Part shown: positions 1 through 4,913 of the stretch, in pieces
How positions within the stretch are numbered: position 1 is the stretch's first letter
How the letters are laid out: each line of letters opens with the position of its first letter
DNA from: CAMDMI01 sp036759185
GTDB taxonomy: Bacteria > Bacteroidota > Bacteroidia > Cytophagales > Flexibacteraceae
Reading direction: 5' to 3'
Assembly (NCBI GenBank): GCA_036759185.1
Contig: DAIOVD010000234.1
Span: 1-5,428 of the forward strand
Length of the DNA: 5,428 nucleotides
Program-made: the position numbers and the translations under genes
Notes under the pieces: model-generated
Databases searched by the model: none
What the model was told of the DNA's origin: nothing
Seen by the model: only the letters and a program-made list of their open reading frames with translations

Positions 1-1118
1 ACATTTTTCATGCAGTCAAGGTTGGACAGCCGGACGAAAACAGATCTTTCCGGACTTGAAGATGCATTTGCTGTAAAATTCAATGTGTCGTTGCCCCATA
101 TTAACTGGTTAGTGCCGGTCACAAGAGCATTTGTAGACAGGATGACAACCTGCTGGGAATCAGCCAATGAATGGAAGGATGATGGAAATAAAGTAGAAGA
201 GTTATTGAGGTCGGCTGTGGTTTCTTTGCTTGTGGTTAAATCGGGATTCAGCTCGATGATTGTACTCCGAATAGGCGAAGTCTGAAATGTGAGAGAACCA
301 TAGAGCAACCTTCCGTTTGACAGGGTTTCATGGGCAGAAAGTCCGTTCACACCTGCAAAAGTGTTGGTTGAAGCCTGCATCACAGAAGGGAGTGCCACCC
401 CTGCCGATGTTGTCCGTATCATTTTGTGATTGGCTGGATTGTTATCGGCTCCTGTAAAATAGGCTTCCACCACTCCATTTCTTTCCCGGAGGCTTCTCGC
501 TGCCGGATAGCGATCAGGAGAACCCGCAATTTCTGACCTTCCCCATAACAGGGAACCATTTGGGGAGATTTTAATTACAAATGCCCGCTGTGAATAAGTG
601 GTATCAAATTCAAAGGGAACTCCACCAAATGATAATGTATCTCCAACAATGGCACCGGCAACCACAATGTTTCCACTGATGTCGAAGTTCAGATGGTTCC
701 TGCCGGAATAAGCGTCACCAAAACCAGGCTGTAAGCCAAATGCTGTGTTTTCTGCTGTTGTAATGGTCTTTACCCAGGCCAGATTTCCGTTGCTCTCGTG
801 GCAGGAAATCAGAATGCTTTCCGGGATGTTTGAAGTGGGGTCTGCGCCGGAGGCAATCCGCCATTTTCTGAATCCAACGGAGTCGGCTTTGACAATGGTG
901 CCATTAAAATTTACACGATTGCCTCCGAAATAACCGATGGAATAGATTCTTCCATCCGGGCCAATTTGTGTAGAATTGATTCTGCAGGAGACGGGTCCTC
1001 CCACGCTCGGATGAGTTGAAATGAAAGGAAACATATTTTTTTTCCATTCCAGAGTTTGAGAAAAAGTAGGGGAAAGGGAGCCGGAAATGAGGGAGAAAAC
1101 GAGGATGAGTTTTTTCAT
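1..1118 (-). CDS. Secreted SBBP-like beta-propeller repeat protein, partial (C-terminus beyond left edge)
   Basis: This frame is open without a stop from the ATG at 1118-1116 to the left edge, giving 372 codons. The N-terminus is a signal peptide: MKK, a hydrophobic stretch (residues 4-15), then PTFS before Gln21. Cleavage before Q21 fits the Bacteroidetes preference for Gln at +1. The mature part contains repeating units of about 50-60 residues of the form 'GPDGRIYSIGYF...VNFNGT...NGNLAWVK' (about 52-117) and 'SGNIVVAGAI...LSFGGVPF...FVIKISPNGSLLW' (148-192). More degenerate copies lie near 214-242, 267-299 and 320-368. This pattern matches the SBBP/beta-propeller repeats of large surface or secreted proteins, which often end in a type IX secretion sorting domain. 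That end is not in the window, so T9SS export is inference. No Shine-Dalgarno sequence precedes the ATG. No enzymatic motif is visible, and the precise function is unknown. Confidence 0.85.
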   Translation of the reverse strand, partial: MKKLILVFSLISGSLSPTFSQTLEWKKNMFPFISTHPSVGGPVSCRINSTQIGPDGRIYSIGYFGGNRVNFNGTIVKADSVGFRKWRIASGADPTSNIPESILISCHESNGNLAWVKTITTAENTAFGLQPGFGDAYSGRNHLNFDISGNIVVAGAIVGDTLSFGGVPFEFDTTYSQRAFVIKISPNGSLLWGRSEIAGSPDRYPAARSLRERNGVVEAYFTGADNNPANHKMIRTTSAGVALPSVMQASTNTFAGVNGLSAHETLSNGRLLYGSLTFQTSPIRSTIIELNPDLTTSKETTADLNNSSTLFPSSFHSLADSQQVVILSTNALVTGTNQLIWGNDTLNFTANASSSPERSVFVRLSNLDCMKN

Positions 1119-1241
1119 TAAGACGGGAAAAAAAGGGAGACAAAAGGATATAAAACCCCGGAAGTACGGGAAGACTAAAATTAGGTTTCGTGTGGGATAG
1201 ATTTTTTTTGAAAGTCTTTCCGTGAGGGATTGAAGGGGTCT

Positions 1242-1299
1242 GTATGCGGGTGGTGAACGTATGTTTCAAATCCACCGGGCGTTTTTAAGAACCGCATAC
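1242..1299. repeat. Nested inverted repeat, potential long hairpin
   Basis: GTATGCGG (1242-1249) is the exact reverse complement of CCGCATAC (1292-1299). Inside it, GGTGG (1249-1253) pairs with CCACC (1272-1276). Inside that, TGAAC (1254-1258) pairs with GTTTCA (1263-1268) if one T is bulged, leaving a GTAT loop. The nested arms suggest a folded RNA or a palindromic repeat element rather than chance. Only the first base of the GGTGG arm overlaps the outer arm, so the folds are almost fully compatible. The role is unknown. Confidence 0.5.
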
Positions 1300-1377
1300 C
1301 GGAGCGACAGCGAAGCCACGCAAAGCCCGACGGCGAGCCTGGGAGCCGGCACGGCCAGATTAAGATTTGAATGTGTG

Positions 1378-1394
1378 GCGAATCGGAAATTCGC
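1378..1394. repeat. Short perfect hairpin
   Basis: GCGAAT (1378-1383) and ATTCGC (1389-1394) form a perfect 6-bp stem with the 5-base loop CGGAA. It lies in the GC-rich part of the intergenic region next to another hairpin, so it may be one arm of a larger repeat element. On its own it is short enough to occur by chance. Confidence 0.35.
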
Positions 1395-1405
1395 AGTATC
1401 TGAGA

Positions 1406-1433
1406 TCCGGGATGCCCTTCGGAACATCCCGGA
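1406..1433. repeat. Perfect 9-bp inverted repeat
   Basis: TCCGGGATG (1406-1414) is the exact reverse complement of CATCCCGGA (1425-1433). The 10-base loop contains CCTTCGG, which could add two more pairs. The stem is GC-rich and should be stable. There is no adjacent T-run on either strand, so it is not a typical intrinsic terminator. It may be a dispersed intergenic palindrome. Confidence 0.5.
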
Positions 1434-1454
1434 CAGCGACTTTTGTAGCTGCAT

Positions 1455-1485
1455 AAAAAAACCGGCCCCTCTTCAGGAACCCGGC
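1455..1485 (-). terminator. Probable intrinsic terminator downstream of mdh
   Basis: Read on the minus strand, GCCGG (1485-1481), a bulged G (1480) and TTCCT (1479-1475) fold back over the tetraloop GAAG onto AGGGG (1470-1466) and CCGG (1465-1462). This gives nine pairs, two of them G-U, followed directly by seven T residues (1461-1455). That is the layout of a rho-independent terminator. It lies about 130 bases beyond the mdh stop, so if it is used, the mdh transcript has a long structured 3' end. It would also insulate the secreted-protein gene from mdh read-through. Confidence 0.5.
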
Positions 1486-1510
1486 ATTAATATCTAATAA
1501 ACCTGGAAGG

Positions 1511-1526
1511 TGTCGCCATGGCGACA
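1511..1526. repeat. 16-base perfect palindrome
   Basis: TGTCGCCATGGCGACA is identical to its own reverse complement over all 16 bases. With no spacer it resembles a dimeric protein-binding site or a restriction-type palindrome more than an RNA hairpin, though a stem with a small loop is possible. It sits about 90 bases downstream of the mdh stop, not next to a promoter, so an operator role is not supported. Confidence 0.5.
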
Positions 1527-1567
1527 TGAGCCATTTCAGAAACCTTCTTTTAACTACGTCTTGAGTT

Positions 1568-1612
1568 CCCCCTCTGGAGCCTGTCCCGATTTTACATCGG
1601 GAGGTTAGGGGG
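1568..1612. repeat. Stem-loop immediately downstream of mdh, repeat-like
   Basis: Three sets of arms nest: CCCCCT (1568-1573) with AGGGGG (1607-1612), CCT (1580-1582) with AGG (1602-1604), and CCCGAT (1585-1590) with ATCGGG (1596-1601) around the loop TTTAC. The structure begins six bases past the mdh stop. No T-run follows it on the minus strand, so it may stabilise the mRNA 3' end rather than terminate transcription. Similar C-run/G-run elements recur between genes in Bacteroidota genomes as I recall them; this was not searched. Confidence 0.5.
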
Positions 1613-1617
1613 CCGGC

Positions 1618-2556
1618 TTAGGCGGTTGCCACCGTATTATCCAGCACATCCATCACTTCCCGAACTTTGCCACGGCTTACTTCGAGAAGGGCTTTTTCTT
1701 CGGCGTTCAGTTGCAATTCGATCACACGCTCGATGCCGTTTTTACCCAGAACTACTGGTACTCCGAGGTAGCAATCTTTGATGCCATACTCACCCTGCAG
1801 CTCGATGCAAACAGGGAAAATACGTTTCTGGTCACGTACAATGGCTTCCACCATCTGAGCGGCTGCCGAACCTGGAGCATACCAGGCGGAAGTGCCCATC
1901 AGTTTTACCAGCTCTCCACCGCCATTGATGGTGCGGTCTACGATGGCATCCAGTTTGTCTTTGTCAATCAGTTCGGTTACCGGAATCCCGCTCACAGTTG
2001 TGTAGCGTGGAAGTGGCACCATGGTATCGCCGTGGCCTCCAAGCAACATAGCCTGGATGTCTTTTGGCGAACAATTCAACGCCTCGGCCAGGAATGCACG
2101 ATAGCGGGCAGTATCCAGAATTCCTGCCATACCGAGAACACGGTTGCGTGGGAATTTGGAGGTGATGTGTGCACAGTAGGTCATCACATCCAATGGATTG
2201 GACACGATTACCAGAATGGCATTTGGTGAATATTTGATTACATTTTCGGTTACCGACTTCACAATTCCGGCGTTGATGCCGATGAGATCATCGCGGGTCA
2301 TTCCGGGTTTACGTGGCAGACCGGAGGTGATCACTACCACATCTGAACCAGCGGTGCGGCTGTAATCGTTTGTCACACCAACGGTACGGCTGTCGTACAA
2401 ATCGATGGGTGCTTTCTGCCAGATGTCCAATGCCTTGCCTTCCGCAAAACCTTCTTTGATATCGAGAAGAACAATTTCGTTGGCTATTTCTTTGTAAGCC
2501 AGAACATCTGCACAGGTGGCACCCACATTTCCGGCGCCGACAACGGTAACTTTCAT
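1618..2556 (-). CDS. mdh: Malate dehydrogenase, NAD-dependent (LDH-like type)
   Basis: This 312-residue protein would oxidise malate to oxaloacetate with NAD in the cytoplasmic TCA cycle. The N-terminal Rossmann fold has GAGNVGAT (residues 7-14). Asp32, at the end of the second strand, points to NAD over NADP. The active-site loop GLPRKPGMTRDD (79-90) carries Arg82, where lactate dehydrogenases have Gln, and Arg88. Asn120 lies in SNPLDVMTY, the proton-relay Asp148 and substrate-binding Arg151 in ILDTARYR, and catalytic His175 in GGHGDTMVP. The length is normal for the LDH-like malate dehydrogenases of Bacteroidota and Chlorobi. I chose ATG 2556 because the protein then begins MKVTVVGAG as in relatives. 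An in-frame TTG at 2592 is part of the -7 promoter box, so it cannot be the translation start. The gene is divergent from the UbiA-family gene and is probably transcribed alone. Confidence 0.96.
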   Translation of the reverse strand: MKVTVVGAGNVGATCADVLAYKEIANEIVLLDIKEGFAEGKALDIWQKAPIDLYDSRTVGVTNDYSRTAGSDVVVITSGLPRKPGMTRDDLIGINAGIVKSVTENVIKYSPNAILVIVSNPLDVMTYCAHITSKFPRNRVLGMAGILDTARYRAFLAEALNCSPKDIQAMLLGGHGDTMVPLPRYTTVSGIPVTELIDKDKLDAIVDRTINGGGELVKLMGTSAWYAPGSAAAQMVEAIVRDQKRIFPVCIELQGEYGIKDCYLGVPVVLGKNGIERVIELQLNAEEKALLEVSRGKVREVMDVLDNTVATA

Positions 2557-2589
2557 GGTATTCAGAGTTTTTTCTGTTGAATTGGTCCG

Positions 2590-2597
2590 CAAAAATA
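2590..2597 (-). promoter_or_regulatory. Bacteroidota-type -7 promoter box of mdh
   Basis: The minus strand reads TATTTTTG here, an exact match to TAnnTTTG, 33 bases upstream of the mdh ATG. The -33 element is weak: only a TTTT run about 25 bases upstream. The implied 5' untranslated region is about 25-30 bases. Confidence 0.6.
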
Positions 2598-2760
2598 GGG
2601 GTTAAGCGGATTCGGAGGTGCGAAAATTGAGATTTTTTTTCACAGCCACCTTCCTGATAAACAATTGACTTTCAGAAAACTAAAATCATAGTGCAATAGC
2701 CGACCGAAGTGGTACAGATTCTGATTCGTGAATGGCGAAAGGTTCGTTTTCTATCGGTAA

Positions 2761-3663
2761 ATGCGGTTACTTTGTCGCCTCATGGCACAAACCGGAACCC
2801 GTTTTCAGACCATCCGACGCAGGCACAAAATTCTGGGCCTGTTCCGGTTGATCCGGATTCCCAATCTGGCGATGATCTTTCTGGGCCAGGTGTTGGTGTC
2901 GGTCCGTCTGCTCGAAAGCAACTGGATGGATAACCCGATCCAGACCAAAGCGATGATCTGTCTTTGGTTTGCGACACTGGCATCGGCGGCCGGTGGCTAC
3001 ATCATCAACGATTACTACGATGTGAAAATCGATGTGCTCAACAAGCCGTCCCGCGTGGTGGTGGGCAAACTGGTGACCCGCCGGAAAACGCTGGTCGCCC
3101 ATTTTCTGCTGTTTGTGAGTGCCGTCCTTCTGGGACTGCAGGCCGGGAACAAAATCGGTCTCACTGTTTTCTTTTGTTCTTCCTGGCTGTGGCTTTATTC
3201 GAACCGGCTGAAACGCCTTCCGTTTATCGGCAACCTGTCGATTGCGGTTCTCACGGCTGTTGCCTTGTTTCTGCCTTCGATGGTGAGTGCACCGTCATCC
3301 GGAAATCTGTTTCTCTTCTGTCTGTTTGCATTCTGGACGACCCTGATCCGGGAAATCATCAAGGACATGGAAGACATCCGGGGCGATGTGCGGCATGGGT
3401 GTAAAACGCTGCCCATTGTGCTGGGCATACCCAAAACCCGCTCCATTTTGTACGGCATCGGGATTTCGTTTCTCGCCACCATTTTGTGGGCTTCGTTTTC
3501 ACTGCCGGTTTTATGGCGCTTTTCCGTCCTTTTACTGGCGGTGCCTCTTTACTTCTTTTACCGGAAACTGTCGGTGGCCGATACCCAGAAGGCGTTTGCC
3601 ATCCTGAGCCGATGGAGCAAATGGATTATGCTGGTGGGGACGGTGAGTATTCTGTTTGTCTAA
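2761..3663 (+). CDS. UbiA-family prenyltransferase, geranylgeranylglyceryl-phosphate geranylgeranyltransferase-like
   Basis: This 300-residue integral membrane protein has about nine hydrophobic segments (roughly 32-52, 62-82, 110-128, 131-147, 156-177, 182-199, 228-250, 253-267, 284-300), as expected for UbiA enzymes. The two metal/diphosphate-binding Asp motifs are intact: NDYYDVKID (83-91), followed by NKPSR (94-98), and DMEDIRGD (202-209), followed by GCKTLPIVLG (213-222). UbiA enzymes move an isoprenoid chain from its diphosphate to an acceptor. The pattern after the second motif resembles Bacteroidota proteins annotated like the archaeal ether-lipid enzyme, but the acceptor is unproven. 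The start is ambiguous: ATG 2761 follows directly on an in-frame TAA, and ATG 2782 (residue 8) would give a shorter hydrophilic leader. Neither has a Shine-Dalgarno sequence. I saw no clear -7 box upstream. The gene is divergent from mdh and convergent with lepB. Confidence 0.9.
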   Translation: MRLLCRLMAQTGTRFQTIRRRHKILGLFRLIRIPNLAMIFLGQVLVSVRLLESNWMDNPIQTKAMICLWFATLASAAGGYIINDYYDVKIDVLNKPSRVVVGKLVTRRKTLVAHFLLFVSAVLLGLQAGNKIGLTVFFCSSWLWLYSNRLKRLPFIGNLSIAVLTAVALFLPSMVSAPSSGNLFLFCLFAFWTTLIREIIKDMEDIRGDVRHGCKTLPIVLGIPKTRSILYGIGISFLATILWASFSLPVLWRFSVLLLAVPLYFFYRKLSVADTQKAFAILSRWSKWIMLVGTVSILFV

Positions 3664-3671
3664 AGAATACT
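3646..3671. terminator. Possible bidirectional terminator hairpin between convergent genes
   Basis: AGTATTCT (3646-3653) and AGAATACT (3664-3671) form a perfect 8-bp inverted repeat with a 10-base loop that includes the UbiA-family stop codon. It lies where two convergent transcripts meet, 10 bases from the lepB stop. The stem is AT-rich and no long T-run follows on either strand, so it is a weak candidate. Confidence 0.35.
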
Positions 3672-3681
3672 AAAGTTCCGA

Positions 3682-4785
3682 CTAGTCAATAATATTAAAC
3701 AACCGTCTCCAACGGATACCGTCGAGCACCACGTTGTTGTCAGGATCGATTGATAGCCAGATCATCCAGGCTTTTCCCACAATGTGATCGGCCGGAACAA
3801 ATCCCCAGAAACGACTGTCGAGCGAGTTGTGGCGGTTGTCGCCCATCATCCAGTAATAATCCTGCTTGAAGGTGTAGGATTCTACCTGCTTTCCTTCCAG
3901 CCAGAGTTTGCCGTCTTTTATTTCCGCTTTTTCAATGTCTTCGTACTGCCGGATCATTGGAAAATACTTCCGGATGTTGTCTTCATTCATCGGCAGAGTC
4001 ATGCCCGCTTTGGGGATAAGGATGGGGCCGTAATTGTCTTCATTCCAATTGGTACGGGCATCATAGGCATACACTTCCGGATTGCTGGTTCCGGCCGGAT
4101 TGGTTTGCAGAATCACATTTTTCACAATCCCCAGATCTTTGAATTGCTTTGCCCGTTTCGGAGTGGTGAAAAATATGTAACCGCCAATGGCAGGAAAGTG
4201 TTCTGTGATGTCAAGGTCCTTAAAATACTTATCCAGAATTTCATCGTCGGTCACAGCAAAATAGCGGTACTGCATCATTTCTGGTTCAGTCGCTGCTTTT
4301 CCATTGATGTACACCTGCAAATTCCGCACTTCCAGCACATCTCCGGAAGTACCCACACATCGCTTGATGTAGTTGGTCTTCAGATCGGTTGGATATTTGG
4401 AATCGCCTGGCCAGTTGAATACCACGCAATCGCCTTTTTTCACTTCCGAAAAACCGGGCAGGCGGTACTGTGGCAGCTGAATCCACGTAAGATAGGACGG
4501 AATCTCGGTTCCCCAGATTTTCTGATGCGTCAGCGGAACCTGAAGGATGGTTTTTGGCGTACGGGCACCATAGTGAAGTTTGCTTACAAACAGAAAATCT
4601 CCCACCAGAAGCGACTTTTCCATTGAGGGTGTCGGAATGGTGAAGGGCTCAAAAAAGAACCAGCGGACCAGTGTGGCTACAACCAGTGCAAAGACGAGGG
4701 CATCTGCCCATTCCCGGATCTGGCCTTTTTTCTTAACCGGTTTTTCGTTTTGGGGGACGGTCCAGTTTTCTGTTTTGCTTTCCAT
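3682..4785 (-). CDS. lepB: Signal peptidase I
   Basis: This 367-residue serine protease of the inner membrane would remove signal peptides from exported proteins. A charged cytoplasmic N-terminus (KPVKKKGQIREWAD) precedes one transmembrane segment (about 27-45). The nucleophile Ser54 follows in PTPSMEKSLLVGD, and the general base Lys141 lies in NYIKRCVGTSGD. The family box GDNRHNSLDSR is at 315-325, followed by WGFVP and GKAWMIWLS. About 165 residues separate the Lys box from the GDNR box, much more than in compact bacterial enzymes; as I recall, such an insertion is usual in Bacteroidota. I chose ATG 4785 because the in-frame TTG at 4863 is part of the promoter box and the sequence between them (NDKH before Met) looks non-coding. 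The stop overlaps the palindrome GACTAGTC (3680-3687). The gene converges with the UbiA-family gene and is divergent from ppx. Confidence 0.95.
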   Translation of the reverse strand: MESKTENWTVPQNEKPVKKKGQIREWADALVFALVVATLVRWFFFEPFTIPTPSMEKSLLVGDFLFVSKLHYGARTPKTILQVPLTHQKIWGTEIPSYLTWIQLPQYRLPGFSEVKKGDCVVFNWPGDSKYPTDLKTNYIKRCVGTSGDVLEVRNLQVYINGKAATEPEMMQYRYFAVTDDEILDKYFKDLDITEHFPAIGGYIFFTTPKRAKQFKDLGIVKNVILQTNPAGTSNPEVYAYDARTNWNEDNYGPILIPKAGMTLPMNEDNIRKYFPMIRQYEDIEKAEIKDGKLWLEGKQVESYTFKQDYYWMMGDNRHNSLDSRFWGFVPADHIVGKAWMIWLSIDPDNNVVLDGIRWRRLFNIID

Positions 4786-4856
4786 GTGCTTGTCGTTGAT
4801 TTGTGTCGGGATTTGTCCGGGAAAAATCCGGAACCGAATCTTCGCCAAAAATTTGG

Positions 4857-4887
4857 TTTGCAAAAGTAGACAAAGCTGGTATTCCGG
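4857..4887 (+). promoter_or_regulatory. Tentative ppx promoter
   Basis: TTTG (4857-4860) followed after exactly 19 bases by TATTCCGG (4880-4887) has the spacing of a Bacteroidota -33/-7 pair. The -7 half keeps only the TA and the final G of the consensus, so this is a weak match. It overlaps the lepB promoter box on the other strand. Confidence 0.25.
4861..4868 (-). promoter_or_regulatory. Bacteroidota-type -7 promoter box of lepB
   Basis: The minus strand reads TACTTTTG, an exact TAnnTTTG match, 75 bases upstream of the lepB ATG. A TTTC (4890-4887) lies 18 bases further upstream and could act as a weak -33 element. The implied 5' untranslated region is about 70 bases. Confidence 0.55.
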
Positions 4888-4913
4888 AAAGCCAATCTTT
4901 AAAGAAACACAAA

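Larger units (their letters stand above)
1119..1617. other. 499-base intergenic region, hairpin-rich, no supported gene
   Basis: This gap lies between the start of the secreted-protein gene and the 3' end of mdh, both on the minus strand. It must therefore hold the mdh 3' untranslated region and the promoter of the secreted protein. I see no credible coding region; the open frames here are short, composition-driven and lack family motifs. The stretch 1242-1440 is GC-rich with several inverted repeats and an 8-base direct repeat GACAGCGA (1306-1313 and 1432-1439). The stretch 1119-1230 is rich in A and T runs and probably carries the promoter of the secreted protein, but no exact TAnnTTTG box was found. 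The nearest candidate, TATCCTTTTG on the minus strand at 1141-1150, has two extra bases. Confidence 0.75.

Noticed and set aside
904..1275. A 123-codon minus-strand open frame overlapping the start of the secreted-protein gene
   Set aside because: It is out of frame with the gene that has a signal peptide and continues 372 codons to the edge. Its product is a basic, low-complexity string.
1242..1440. The repeat cluster as a CRISPR array or a complete insertion sequence
   Set aside because: There are no regularly spaced identical repeats, no spacers of constant length, no transposase reading frame and no flanking target-site duplication that I could see.
1261..1497. A 78-codon plus-strand open frame in the hairpin-rich gap
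   Set aside because: It runs across several inverted repeats and ends in the terminator region. The GC-rich repeat composition explains the lack of stops, and no motif or start context supports translation.
1711..2229. A 172-codon open frame on the plus strand inside mdh
   Set aside because: It is antisense to the conserved core of mdh, and its translation shows no recognisable motif.
2665..2692. A TTGACT hexamer upstream of the UbiA-family gene as a sigma-70-like -35 box
   Set aside because: The sequence 17 bases downstream is a poor -10 match, and the other promoters in the window follow the Bacteroidota TAnnTTTG form.
2964..3404. A 146-codon plus-strand frame within the UbiA-family gene
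   Set aside because: It is a frame-shifted reading of a gene whose main frame has both Asp motifs and nine membrane segments. Its cysteine- and arginine-rich product looks like an out-of-frame translation.
3784..4626. A 280-codon open frame on the plus strand opposite lepB
   Set aside because: It lies entirely antisense to lepB, whose Ser, Lys and GDNR motifs are unmistakable. The translation is a low-diversity string of F, I, H and V without family motifs, typical of a reverse-strand shadow.
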